Assembly (NCBI RefSeq): GCF_009455685.1
Contig: NZ_QPES01000001.1
Span: forward strand, 1,798,001-1,862,000
Length of the DNA: 64,000 bases
Source: Paraburkholderia hayleyella
Lineage (GTDB): Bacteria > Pseudomonadota > Gammaproteobacteria > Burkholderiales > Burkholderiaceae
Direction of reading: 5' to 3'
Position 1 is the first letter of the stretch. Each line of letters begins with the position of its first letter. Positions 26,208 through 35,287 of this stretch are shown here, piece by piece. Under the pieces are notes generated by a model. The model was not told the origin of the DNA, made no database searches, and saw only the letters and a program-made list of their open reading frames with translations. A program made the position numbers and the translations under genes.

Positions 26208-27091
26208 TTCTGATCTCCAGTGTGGCGAATATCATTGATGACCGTTACCCCCTTAGCCCCTACCCCGAACAGTAATATCCCCTGATTCGTCCCGTATGGA
26301 AGTGCCTTGTTTACAAATGGAATTAGCTTGTTGTTATTAAACTGCGGAACCGTTACATCGAATATAGAATTCGGCCGGTTCAAACCATCGGCAGTGCCTA
26401 TCTTGAGCGGAACCGGCGCATAAAGCGCTCCAATCGAAGTTATAAAATTCAATCCATCATATGCAACATTTCCCCAGCCTGCTGGCAAAGCTTCATTAAA
26501 TCCCTTGCGCAATGGGTTTACTCCAGATGAATTAATCCCGTTATAACGGTTATACAAACCATCCGCACCTTCAGTCATATCGCTCACGCCAAAGGCTGCC
26601 GCCGGAATACCAGCAGCACATCCCAGCCCAGTCGTACAAAGTCCCAGCCCAGTTTTTGCCGTTATTCCACCAACCACTACTTTGGCCGTGTCCTTTGCCA
26701 CTCCCACCGGATCACTCTTCACCGCATCGCCGATTTTCTGCCCCGGCGTGTAATTGAACAGTCCCGCTTCCTTCTGCCGGTTCACCCAGTCGATTTCCGG
26801 CTGCAACTGTGATGCCTCAACCTGGCTGACATAGTTCCTGTTGTATTCGTCGCTGCCCGGCTTGAATTCCGCCCAGCATTTCACCGCAAGACATGCCGCT
26901 TTTGTCAGCCGTTCCTCTTCGGCCTTGTCCTTGCCTGCCTTCTTTTCTATTGCGCTTCTCTCCTCGGGATGAATTTGCCGGTTAAAGCGGACACGGCACC
27001 CCGACACGCCCGCCGTTGCCGGTAAGGTTTTTTCCCTGACGCAACAGTCACTTGCAACACGTTTTTGCCCGACGCTGTCCGTTGCCAGCAT
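26204..27091 (-). CDS. displaced CdiA-CT toxin cassette, group B (U4)
   Basis: 295 residues, identical to the U3 cassette, including the leader read from the adjoining element (here U5). The pre-toxin, GLYNRYN segment and VTVINDIRHTGDQK end are unchanged. Because the copy is exact, a deletion between U3 and U4 by homologous recombination would be silent for toxin repertoire. Confidence 0.78.
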   Translation of the reverse strand: MLATDSVGQKRVASDCCVREKTLPATAGVSGCRVRFNRQIHPEERSAIEKKAGKDKAEEERLTKAACLAVKCWAEFKPGSDEYNRNYVSQVEASQLQPEIDWVNRQKEAGLFNYTPGQKIGDAVKSDPVGVAKDTAKVVVGGITAKTGLGLCTTGLGCAAGIPAAAFGVSDMTEGADGLYNRYNGINSSGVNPLRKGFNEALPAGWGNVAYDGLNFITSIGALYAPVPLKIGTADGLNRPNSIFDVTVPQFNNNKLIPFVNKALPYGTNQGILLFGVGAKGVTVINDIRHTGDQK

Positions 27092-27107
27092 TTTTTTGCC
27101 CCGACGC
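26975..27107. other. attachment-site candidate at the U5/U4 junction
   Basis: Core 26975-26990; arm-like repeats at 27028-27042, 27062-27075 and 27091-27107. Confidence 0.6.
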
Positions 27108-28032
27108 GGTTTTGCGCTAAAGAAGCGAGTTTGCCAGAGGCGTCATTTTTGGGGAGCGCTGGTTAGCATGTCGAAGTCACTGGAGCCGCCTGGTTTGGCG
27201 GCGTCCGCAGGGCGACGGCAAACCAGGCGGAACATGGCCGTCGCCAGCCTCACACGCCAGGAGCTGGCCACCGCCCCATGGCGGGCTAAAGAAGAGACAT
27301 GCGAAGAGCCATGCCCTGGCCCAGGGTTCTGGCCTGGCGCCTGCACACCGCCACGCTAGAACCCGTCAGGGCCGCGCGAAGCGCGCCGAAGGGAAGCCTT
27401 GACGGAGGAGGGTGTGCCACGCTGGGCAATGCGGTGCAAGCCGTCAGTGTGGCTTGCAGCGCATGCAGTGCGTTTCTGGTTTTGACGTTGGAATTTGATT
27501 TCCGCTGCGCAGCAGCGGCAGGACAGGGAGCCCCGTGGGGGCGGACGGGCAGGGCCGGGCGGGGCCCAGTTCCACTCATGGCCGCTTCGCGGCCCCTGAC
27601 TTTACTCATGCGCGCAGCGCCCGATCCGGGGGGCCGGGGGCCAGTGACATAACGCGAATTATCAACGTTTGCCGGGCCGCCACACCCGGATGGATTCGTG
27701 CCGTGGCGGCCCGGCAAACGTTGATAATTGCCTTTCGCGTTATGTTAAATAGACTGACGGGACCCGAAGGGGCACGGCAGGCTATTTACCCCCGGCCCCC
27801 CTCGTTGGCCTCCGGCCGCAGGCCGCACTTTCTCATTCCAGGACACTGTCGGGGCGCATGCCCCGCACGAATCCATTCGTTACCCGGCTGGGCCGCCCCG
27901 GCCCACACTTTTTAATTCCAGGACATTCACGGTGCGTAGGCACCGCACGAACCCTTTCCTCTCCGATCCGGGCCGTTCCGGCCCGGCACTTTTCTATTCC
28001 AGGGGTCAGCGGGGCGTAGGCCCCGGTGGATT
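27092..28032. other. conserved non-coding block of U5
   Basis: No gene seen. Closest to the U2 block, including absence of the 18-base insertion beside the integrase. Confidence 0.6.
27648..27744. repeat. 97-bp interrupted palindrome, U5
   Basis: Unchanged from U2. Confidence 0.85.
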
Positions 28033-28034
28033 CT
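27805..28034. repeat. 80-bp tandem hairpin repeats, three copies (U5)
   Basis: ATTCCAGG at 27835, 27915 and 27996. Confidence 0.75.
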
Positions 28035-29094
28035 ATTGGGCTTCTGTCTTGCCATACACGCGCTGCAGGAGCCGCCCCGGCTTCAGCCCTTCTATTTCTG
28101 CACGCTGCTCCACCCGCTCCAGCCGTGCCGGATGCGTGGCCGTATGAATCTCCTTGAGCGCCCGGATCGCCACCTGCGTATACACCTGCGTGCTCGTCAG
28201 TTGCGCATGCCCCAGCATCACCTGCACGAACCTCACATCGGCCCCGTTCTCCAGCATCAGCGTGGCCATCGTGTGCCGGAACAGGTGACACGAGCCGCTC
28301 TTGTTCACCCCTGAGCACTTGATGTAGTCCGACACCAGTTGCCCCATGCTGCGCAGGCCGATCGAATCGCCCGTCAGCGCCAGGAACAGCACCCCCTCAT
28401 CGTCAGCCAGCGACAGTTGCGGCCTGACCTCATCGAGGTACTTCCTGATCCACGCCAGCGCCCTGTCTCCTATCGGAATCAGCCGGTCCCGCGCGCCCTT
28501 GCCCTGGCGCACCATCACCGTGCCGCGATCCATGTCCACGTCATGCACATGCAGGCCCACCAGCTCCGCACGCCGGACCCCCGTGCTGTAGAACGTCTCG
28601 AGAATGGCCCGGTCCCGGATACCGATGCTGCTCGTCACATCCGGCACATTCAGGATCCGCTCGGCTTCCTCCTCACTCAGGATGTGCCTGGGCAGCCGCT
28701 TCTCCATCCTCGGCATGTCGATGTCCGCTGCCGGATTGGAGAGGATCCGGTTCTGCCGCACCAGCCACCGGAACCACAGCTTCACCGGCACCAGCCGCAT
28801 GTGCTGGCTGCGTCCCGAGAGCGCCTGGCCATCCTTCTTGCGGTACAGGAACAGGTAGCGCTGGTAGCGCTCAAGGATCGGGCGCGTCACTTCCTGCGGA
28901 CGTGTGACGCCGCGCTCGTCGCACCACGCTATAAATCCACGCAGGTGTATCTCGCGGTGTTCCACCGTGCCTTCGCTGTAGTTGCGCACGCGCATCCATT
29001 CGAGGAACGGGCGTATCTGGTGGTACAGGCTTTGGGGATCATCGGCCGGGCCAATCACGGGCAGCGGGGCGCGCGGGGTTGTCTTCTTGTGCAT
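28033..29094 (-). CDS. tyrosine recombinase, U5
   Basis: 353 residues, catalytic set complete; M27I (YHQIRPF) is its main private change. TGATG one-base overlap with the primase stop; GTG one codon upstream is an alternative start. Confidence 0.95.
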   Translation of the reverse strand: MHKKTTPRAPLPVIGPADDPQSLYHQIRPFLEWMRVRNYSEGTVEHREIHLRGFIAWCDERGVTRPQEVTRPILERYQRYLFLYRKKDGQALSGRSQHMRLVPVKLWFRWLVRQNRILSNPAADIDMPRMEKRLPRHILSEEEAERILNVPDVTSSIGIRDRAILETFYSTGVRRAELVGLHVHDVDMDRGTVMVRQGKGARDRLIPIGDRALAWIRKYLDEVRPQLSLADDEGVLFLALTGDSIGLRSMGQLVSDYIKCSGVNKSGSCHLFRHTMATLMLENGADVRFVQVMLGHAQLTSTQVYTQVAIRALKEIHTATHPARLERVEQRAEIEGLKPGRLLQRVYGKTEAQ

Positions 29095-32000
29095 CACGGC
29101 CCCTCAATAACGCGGGTATCAACAACGCAGGCTGGAGAAGAAGTTTTTTCCCGGAACAGTGCGTTTTCGCCACTTGCCGCGCCAGATTCCCGCTCTTCCT
29201 TGACAGGCATGGTTTTGGGCCCGGTTGAGCAACCCTGACCTGGCCCTGACTTGGGGCTGGCTTGACCCTGACTTGAGGGTAACTTGCGTTCTCCGAACCC
29301 TGACTTGCGTTCATCACTGTCGAGTTCTTCAACCTCAACCAGTCCCGCCAGCCTCGGCTCGTCATCGTTCGCGCCGTCATACATCAGCTCGTATTGCAGC
29401 AGGTGCCCACGGCTGCCGCCCCGGACCAGCAGGTATTCAAGGTCGGCCAGCCGCGTGCAGTGGATTTTCAGTTGCCCATCACTCCAGCGCGTGTACTCCC
29501 TGATGTCGCGCCGCGTAAAGCGCACCTCACGCCGCTTCACATGATCGCGCTCGCCAAGCTCGCCCACCATCGTGTACACCATCTTCAGCAGCCGCCTTGT
29601 CTGCGGTGGCAGCTCATCGAGCGTCCTGCCCAGCACCTCATGGGCAATCCGGTTGGCCAGCGCAATATCGTCCTTCGTCACCTCGATGTACGTCAGCGCC
29701 TCGCCCCGGTGCGTTACCGTCTGATGCGGCCTCTGGTACTGGTGCAGCAGGGCAATCGAGCGGATCAGCGTCAGGTACTTCATGTGATCGCGCCGCATCC
29801 GCGTCCTGTCATCCATGAACGTCAGCTGCTCCGCGAACGGATTCACCACGTGCACATTCTTCAGCAGCCTTTGCGCATTGCGGTGCAGCCCAATAATGTG
29901 CTGCCGGTCCGTCTCCGCCAGCAACCCCTCCAGCGTTTGTTTCACCCGCTGCCGCGCGTGAATCTCGCGCGTCTGCTCGCGGCTCTCATTAATCGTCAGC
30001 ACCAGGCACCGGTTCAGCAGTTCCTCATCCACATCAATTGCGGTGGTCGTGAGCATCAGCATCACCGGACCCTTCACCGTGTACTGCTTCGTCACGAGGT
30101 TGCCCGTCGCCTCGTCCTTGCCCGTGCTCGCTATCGTCAGCTCGCCATCCGACTGCAGCAGCTTCAGTGCATACGCGGCCTGTCTTACGCCTTCCTCTTC
30201 GGCAATCGCCAGGATCCGGTGCTGCAAATCCGTCTCGCCCAGGTAGAACAGGCTCTGTCCCGTCATCGCGCTGTACTGGATGCGTTCCTCCTGCGGCATC
30301 AGGTCCAGCACCGCATCCATCAGCGAACTCTTGCCTGCCGCGCTCGAACTCTGGATCAGCACCGCCAGGGGCGCATCGAGTTTTCTGGAGACCGCTGCCA
30401 GATACCCCGCCAGCAGGTTCGCGCCTTCGCCCACCACGCCGCAGCGCGCCATGTCGGCTTCGAGCCGCGCGATCAGCTTCGGTGCCCTGAGCCAGTCGAG
30501 CGCGGCTGCATGCTCCAGCGCATCCATCTGCACGCCGCTTTCCTTTGGCGCGAGCGTCGCCCGGATCGCCTCATCCTGTAGCGTCTCCAGCTTCAGCAGG
30601 ATTCGCCCAAGGTCGCGCTTCAGGGTGTCTTCCTGTGTACCGAGTTCGATGGCCGCTGTTTTCAGATACACCGCGCGGGCCTTCGCGCTGTACATGTCGA
30701 GCGTATCGACGTGGTACGCATCGCCGCGCCGTACCTGCGCATTCACCCGCATCTGTTCCGGCCCGAGGTTCTTCTGCCAGCCGCGGATGCGCCACACCCG
30801 TTCCCCCAATGTGAACAGCAGTTCGCCGCCTTCCGTCTGCTTCACGTCGGGATCGTCCGCTGGCGCGGGCTGCACCTCCTCTTTAGCCGCCATCGCCGTG
30901 ACTGGCGTCACCGCAGCCTCAGCCGCAGCAACAGCGGCCAGGGAAGAGGGCGGTTTAACGTCCTTCACGTCATCAACCGGCACCGGTTCAACCTGCGCCG
31001 TTACACCGGAGCGTTTGCCCTTGCCAGTCCATTCCGCCTGCTGCAACAGCACCCCAAGGCTCTTCTCCATCCCACAGGGACTTCCGCTGGTCGCAGGAGC
31101 TACTTTCCTTGCGTAGTCGTTCGCGTCCATGCCCTTCGGGAACAGCACGCGCCATGTCCCGATCCCTGCCTCATGCAGTTCAGTCGCAAGCTTCTCCGCT
31201 GCGGCGTTGCCCGCATCGTCCCGGTCGTATGCGATCCATACCTGTTCCGTACCGTGCCGTTTCAGTGCGTTCCAGTGGTCCTGCGTAAATCCATTCACTC
31301 CATATGCGGCAATCACATTGCGATACCCCGCACACCAGAACGTCAGCGCATCGATGAGCGCCTCGCATACGATTACCTCGCGGCTGGCCACCAGCGCCGC
31401 CTCATTCCACACACCGGCAAGCGGCAGCGACAGGTACAGATGCTTTGGCTGGCCCGCCGGGATCTTGTGTCCCGGTGCGATCCGTCGCCCGTACATCTGC
31501 CTGACAGCACCGGTCTCAAGGTCCATCACCGGCACCACCAGGCAGCCATTCAGATGTTCATGGCCCGACTCGCGGTACACCCCAACGCGTTGCAGCTTCG
31601 CGCGCACCTCACGGCCTTCCTTCGAATACCCCGGTGGCAGGCGGTATGTCAGGCTCTTGTTGGCATACCCCAGACGGAACGTGCCGACTACCTCGCCATG
31701 CACCAGGCCGCGTTGCGCCAGATACGCCTGTGCCTCCGGACTCTGCTTCAGGCTCTCGTGATACGTATCCGCCACCTGGCCCAGCAGAACCTGTTCATCG
31801 GCGTCCGCCGCCAGGGAGGCCAGAGGGCGCGTAAAACTCAGCTTGACCCCAACCTTGTCGGCCGCAGCCAGCGGCGCATCGTTACGCAGTAACTGCACCG
31901 CATGCGGCAGCGATACGCCCTGCGTACGCATGACCCAGTCCAGCACCGTGCCCGAGGCGCCACAGCCGAAGCAGTGGTACACGTTCTTCGCCTCCGACAC

Positions 32001-32153
32001 CGACAGGCTCGGCGTGTCCTCTTCATGGAACACGCAGCGCATGACCCAGTCTTTCCCGCTCTTCTTCAGCTTATGGCCCTGCGACTCGACCAGCCGCAGC
32101 AGCGACACTTCGCGCTTCAGTCTGTCCAGCTCGGCTTGCGGAATACGGGGCAT
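29094..32153 (-). CDS. CHC2/Toprim primase with P-loop ATPase domain, U5
   Basis: 1019 residues. N-terminal subtype QAELDRL...KLKKSGKDW, shared only with U6; the zinc finger is intact despite the KSGKDW change beside it. Linker with AAKEEV; tail type B (VIEGP). The N-terminal two thirds thus follow U6 and the C-terminal third follows U2/U8, a recombination join near 30.2 kb. Confidence 0.9.
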   Translation of the reverse strand: MPRIPQAELDRLKREVSLLRLVESQGHKLKKSGKDWVMRCVFHEEDTPSLSVSEAKNVYHCFGCGASGTVLDWVMRTQGVSLPHAVQLLRNDAPLAAADKVGVKLSFTRPLASLAADADEQVLLGQVADTYHESLKQSPEAQAYLAQRGLVHGEVVGTFRLGYANKSLTYRLPPGYSKEGREVRAKLQRVGVYRESGHEHLNGCLVVPVMDLETGAVRQMYGRRIAPGHKIPAGQPKHLYLSLPLAGVWNEAALVASREVIVCEALIDALTFWCAGYRNVIAAYGVNGFTQDHWNALKRHGTEQVWIAYDRDDAGNAAAEKLATELHEAGIGTWRVLFPKGMDANDYARKVAPATSGSPCGMEKSLGVLLQQAEWTGKGKRSGVTAQVEPVPVDDVKDVKPPSSLAAVAAAEAAVTPVTAMAAKEEVQPAPADDPDVKQTEGGELLFTLGERVWRIRGWQKNLGPEQMRVNAQVRRGDAYHVDTLDMYSAKARAVYLKTAAIELGTQEDTLKRDLGRILLKLETLQDEAIRATLAPKESGVQMDALEHAAALDWLRAPKLIARLEADMARCGVVGEGANLLAGYLAAVSRKLDAPLAVLIQSSSAAGKSSLMDAVLDLMPQEERIQYSAMTGQSLFYLGETDLQHRILAIAEEEGVRQAAYALKLLQSDGELTIASTGKDEATGNLVTKQYTVKGPVMLMLTTTAIDVDEELLNRCLVLTINESREQTREIHARQRVKQTLEGLLAETDRQHIIGLHRNAQRLLKNVHVVNPFAEQLTFMDDRTRMRRDHMKYLTLIRSIALLHQYQRPHQTVTHRGEALTYIEVTKDDIALANRIAHEVLGRTLDELPPQTRRLLKMVYTMVGELGERDHVKRREVRFTRRDIREYTRWSDGQLKIHCTRLADLEYLLVRGGSRGHLLQYELMYDGANDDEPRLAGLVEVEELDSDERKSGFGERKLPSSQGQASPKSGPGQGCSTGPKTMPVKEERESGAASGENALFREKTSSPACVVDTRVIEGP

Positions 32154-32183
32154 GAATCGTCCTTCGGCTAAAAACCTGTCAAT

Positions 32184-32223
32184 ACTCTAATTGATAGAGT
32201 TAACGATACACTGTATAGTGTAT
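32184..32223. promoter_or_regulatory. two operator-like dyads, regulator type 3 (U5)
   Basis: ACTCTA-N5-TAGAGT (32184-32200) and ATACACT-GTAT-AGTGTAT (32206-32223) lie side by side in the divergent gap. The second arms differ from the first, so only one may be the XRE site and the other may overlap a promoter. Confidence 0.55.
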
Positions 32224-32256
32224 AAATGGCAAGCCGGGCAGAAGGGGGTACTTAGA

Positions 32257-32649
32257 ATGAATGCATCTCTTTTTTCGTTGGGATGCTTTGATATGTCCGT
32301 CTTTGCCGAACGACTCAGACTGCTGCGCTCCGCAAGACAGATCACCCAGGCGCGATTGGCTGAACTGCTGGAAATCAACCCGCGTGTGTATAACCGCTGG
32401 GAACGCGGCCTTGCTACACCACAGTTCGATACCGTGGTACGGATCGCCGATATTTTGCAGGTCACACTGGATGAACTGGCCGGACGAACACCCGCACCGG
32501 CCGAACCCAAGATTCACAATCAAGAGTTACTGACTCTCTATCAACAGGTGGATAGCCTGCCCGATGCCGAGCAACAGGCGTTGATCCTGGTGATCGACAG
32601 CTTCGTGAGGAAGACGCAGGTCCAGAAGGTTATGAGCCGCCGACGATAG
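32257..32649 (+). CDS. XRE-family HTH regulator, type 3 (U5)
   Basis: 130 residues from MNASLF, with GAAGGGGG 8 bases upstream. HTH at about 24-55 (ITQARLAELLEINPRVYNRWE). C-terminal EPKIHNQELLTLYQQVDSL is also seen in diverged form in type 4 (U7/U8), so types 3 and 4 are relatives. Divergent from the primase. Confidence 0.88.
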   Translation: MNASLFSLGCFDMSVFAERLRLLRSARQITQARLAELLEINPRVYNRWERGLATPQFDTVVRIADILQVTLDELAGRTPAPAEPKIHNQELLTLYQQVDSLPDAEQQALILVIDSFVRKTQVQKVMSRRR

Positions 32650-32687
32650 GCAGCTAATGAAGGAAGACACAGTGATGTAAACGAAGC

Positions 32688-32722
32688 GCGGCCAGTGAGT
32701 GTTACGAGCATTCACCGACCGC
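32688..32722 (+). promoter_or_regulatory. diverged hairpin in the symE leader, U5
   Basis: GCGGCCAGTGAGTG pairs with CATTCACCGACCGC at 12 of 14 positions including a G-T wobble. Same place as in the other units but weaker. Confidence 0.45.
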
Positions 32723-32754
32723 TGACCATCACCAACTCACCGAAGGAGTTGACT

Positions 32755-32985
32755 ATGGCTGACGCCAATCTTAAAGCATTGCACGCTCATCCCGAGCGGC
32801 ACGCTACCGTCCAGGAGATCATGCGCTGGCGACCCTCACCGAAACCCGGCAGGCCCTGGCGAACACCAAGGTTTTTTCCGTGGCTGCGCATCGCTGGCAT
32901 GTGGCTTGAACAGGCCGGCTTCCCGCCCGGACAGCGTGTGAGAATCCAGGTCCAGCACGGCAGGCTCGTCATCACGCCAGATTGA
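32755..32985 (+). CDS. SymE-like small toxin, short form 2 (U5)
   Basis: 76 residues. The SymE signature reads PWLRIAGMWLEQAGFPPGQ and ends GRLVITPD. The start MADANLKA is preceded by GGAG (CGAAGGAGTTGACT). The N-terminus differs from the U3-type after MADA-LK, so the first residues are the only part common to all eight copies. Confidence 0.8.
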   Translation: MADANLKALHAHPERHATVQEIMRWRPSPKPGRPWRTPRFFPWLRIAGMWLEQAGFPPGQRVRIQVQHGRLVITPD

Positions 32986-32993
32986 AATACTCC

Positions 32994-33035
32994 ACAAACA
33001 GCAAACCCAGCGCGAAGGCTGGGTTTGCTGTTTGT
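32994..33035. terminator. bidirectional terminator hairpin, U5
   Basis: Perfect 18-base stem starting ACAAACAGCAAACCCAGC with loop GCGAAG. A different sequence from the other toxin groups at the same position. Confidence 0.78.
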
Positions 33036-33268
33036 TATTGTCTTCGACGACTAATCCAGGCAATCACAATAAAGGCAATGGCAAGAAGGGTGCCTCTTGC
33101 AAAGACGCTTTTTAGATTCACTGCTGCAACCAGGCTATTAATGCTCAATTGCTCGAAGCATCCTGTGGCAAACAGGCAATTCAAGGTTAACCCAGCCAGC
33201 CATGCGACATACATTCCGGCAAGGCAGATTCCCCATGCACCTACAAACGCAATAACCCAACGACTCAT
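33035..33268 (-). CDS. membrane immunity protein, group C (U5)
   Basis: 77 residues from MSRWVIAF: helix 1 VIAFVGAWGICLAGMYVAWLAG, a short Cys-containing loop (NCLFATGCF), and helix 2 GTLLAIAFIVIAWI followed by SRRRQ. The start overlaps the toxin stop (ATGA). A longer frame begins 50 codons upstream inside the toxin gene and is rejected. Confidence 0.72.
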   Translation of the reverse strand: MSRWVIAFVGAWGICLAGMYVAWLAGLTLNCLFATGCFEQLSINSLVAAVNLKSVFARGTLLAIAFIVIAWISRRRQ

Positions 33269-34344
33269 TTCTTGCTTCCCCCAATGGAGGGGGTGGGCAC
33301 TATCGGTGTTACAGCTTCTTGTGTGATGCCGCCGCCAATGGAACCGCCGATCACTCCCATTGCGTTTGGCTGAATTAGGTTCCATCCGCTTCCTGACCAA
33401 ACACCACTTGTAGCCCACCCATTGGCGTTGTTTATAGTTGGCCGGAGGGAGGAGTTAATCCACGATTCAGCGGCCTTACCGGTTGTGTAACCGATCGCAG
33501 ACAGAGCACCGCTCGTAATACCTGAACCTATGATGCTGTCATTTCTGCCGTACACCGCATTATTGATCGCTGTGCCAGTCGCACCACCTACGCCATTCAC
33601 GAACACGTTCCATCCCAGCCCACCGTACGCGCCAGCACCGCCCGATATCGCAGCAATGGCCACGTCAATGGGATTGACCGTCCCGTTCTGGTAATACTGC
33701 GCACCCGCATTGATTCCCGCGCTGATTGCCCCGGTTCCCACCGGTGATGCCAGGGCTCCAGTTCCCAGCGCTCCACCTGAACTAAAGATTGGCGCACCCG
33801 GCAAGGCTGCAATGACACCGCCAGTGGCGACAGTCGCCGCTCCTCCAGCGGCCACCAGGGTGCCGGTCCTGAAGGCATCGCGGTACGCCTGCTCCCGGCT
33901 CACACTCGCGCCGATTTGCGATTGTGAGGGCCGGTTTGCCCCGGTCCCGCCAGCGTAGTACTTCGCATACATGTCGACATTCGCCTTCTGTTCCGGCGTG
34001 GCATAGAACATGTAGCCCGGTCCGCTCTTGCCATCGGCCGCAAGCATTCCATGTGCCTGGCCCAGGAATGCGCTGGCACGCTCGTTCCAGGTCCCGGGCG
34101 AACCGTTCTGTACCTGCAGGTTAGCCTGCGTGGTTAGTTCGTTATGCGCCTGCTCCGCCGTCAAACTATATTTCTTCGCATACGCCGCTTCTTTCTCGCT
34201 GATCCACTTCTTTTCTTCCGGATGAAGTTGTCTGTTAAAGCGAACACGGCACCCCGACACGCCTGCGGTTGCCGGTAGGGTTTTTTCCCTGACGCAACAG
34301 TCACTTGCAGTACGTTTTTGCCCGACGCTGTCCGTTGCCAGCAT
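33265..34344 (-). CDS. displaced CdiA-CT toxin cassette, group C (U5)
   Basis: 359 residues, the longest cassette. After the U6-derived leader comes RFNRQLHPEEKKWISEKEAAYAKKYSL (the common Burkholderiales haemagglutinin pre-toxin), a QTEHMA-like middle segment about an Ala/Gly-rich linker, then a hydrophobic region (VAAGGAATVATGGVIAALPG; alternating Gly/Ala stretches) to the end PSIGGSKK. No catalytic motif seen. The hydrophobic Gly-rich end with a two-helix immunity protein suggests a pore-forming or membrane-inserting toxin. The core carries two private changes compared with U3/U4. Confidence 0.75.
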   Translation of the reverse strand: MLATDSVGQKRTASDCCVREKTLPATAGVSGCRVRFNRQLHPEEKKWISEKEAAYAKKYSLTAEQAHNELTTQANLQVQNGSPGTWNERASAFLGQAHGMLAADGKSGPGYMFYATPEQKANVDMYAKYYAGGTGANRPSQSQIGASVSREQAYRDAFRTGTLVAAGGAATVATGGVIAALPGAPIFSSGGALGTGALASPVGTGAISAGINAGAQYYQNGTVNPIDVAIAAISGGAGAYGGLGWNVFVNGVGGATGTAINNAVYGRNDSIIGSGITSGALSAIGYTTGKAAESWINSSLRPTINNANGWATSGVWSGSGWNLIQPNAMGVIGGSIGGGITQEAVTPIVPTPSIGGSKK

Positions 34345-34360
34345 TTTTTTGCCCCGACGC
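34228..34360. other. attachment-site candidate at the U6/U5 junction
   Basis: Core TTGTCTGTTAAAGCGA (34228-34243) has changes on both sides of an unchanged GTTAAAGCG. Arm-like repeats at 34281-34295, 34315-34328 and 34344-34360. Confidence 0.6.
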
Positions 34361-34901
34361 GGTTTTGCGCTAAAGAAGCGAGTTTGCCAGAGGCGTCATT
34401 TTTGGGGAGCGCTCGTTAGCATGTCGAAGTCACTGGAGCCGCGTGGTTTGGCGGCGTCCGCAGGGCGACGGCAAACCAGGCGGAACCGGGCCGTCGCCAG
34501 CCTCACACGCCAGGAGCGAGCCACCGCCCCATGGCGGGCTAAAGAAGAGACATGCGAAGAGCCATGCCCTGGCCCTGGGTTCTGGTCTGGCGCCTGCACA
34601 CCACCACGCTGAAACCCGTCAGGGCCGCGCGCAGCGCGCCGAAGGGAAGCCTTGACGGAGGAGGGTGTGCCACGCTGGGCAATGCGGTGCAAGCCGTCAG
34701 TGTGGCTTGCAGCGCATGCAGTGCGTTTCTGGTTTTTGACGTTGGGTTTTGATTTCCGCTGCGCAGCAGCGGCAGGACAGGGAGCCCCGTGGGGGCGGAC
34801 GGGCAGGGCCGGGCGGGGCCCAGTTCCACTCATGGCCGCTTCGCGGCCCCTGATTTCACTCATGCGCGCAGCGCCCGATCCGGGGGGCCGGGGGCCAGTG
34901 A

Positions 34902-34998
34902 CATAACGCGAATTATCAACGTTTGCCGGGCCGCCACACCCGGATGGATTCGTGCCGTGGCGGCCCGGCAAACGTTGATAATTGCCTTTCGCGTTATG
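34902..34998. repeat. 97-bp interrupted palindrome, U6
   Basis: Unchanged although the DNA to its left has diverged. Confidence 0.85.
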
Positions 34999-35059
34999 TT
35001 AAATAGACTGACGGGACCCGAAGGGGCACGGCAGGCTATTTACCCCCGGCCCCCCCTCG

Positions 35060-35287
35060 TTGGCCTCCGGCCGCAGGCCGCACTTTCTCATTCCAGGACA
35101 CTGTCGGGGCGCATGCCCCGCGCGAATCCATTCGTTACCCAGCTGGGCCGTCCCGGCCCACACTTTTTAATTCCAGGACACTCACGGTGCGTAGGCACCG
35201 CACGAACCCCTTCCTCCCCGATCCGGGCCGTTCCGGCCCGGCACTTTTCTATTCCAGGGGTAAGCGGGGCGTAGGCCCCGGTGGATT
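35060..35287. repeat. 80-bp tandem hairpin repeats, three copies (U6)
   Basis: ATTCCAGG at 35090, 35170 and 35251. The first GGCC stem has TCC as its loop in place of CCC. Confidence 0.75.

Larger units (their letters stand above)
19775..26990 (-). mobile_element. integrative toxin-cassette element U4, core to core
   Basis: 7200-bp period. Toxin, immunity, SymE, regulator and most of the primase are the same as in U3 at a constant offset of 7200, so one arose by tandem duplication or by repeat acquisition. Confidence 0.75.
26975..34243 (-). mobile_element. integrative toxin-cassette element U5, core to core
   Basis: 7253-bp period. Carries the group C toxin and regulator type 3. Its integrase and primase tail resemble U2 and U8, whereas its primase N-terminal half matches U6. 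Confidence 0.75.
34345..35287. other. conserved non-coding block of U6
   Basis: No gene seen. This is the most diverged left half of any block (GCGTGG for GCCTGG, CGGGCC for ATGGCC near 34486, altered 34740 region). The CCGCCTGG hairpin arm is changed to CCGCGTGG, leaving a mismatch with its partner. Confidence 0.6.
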
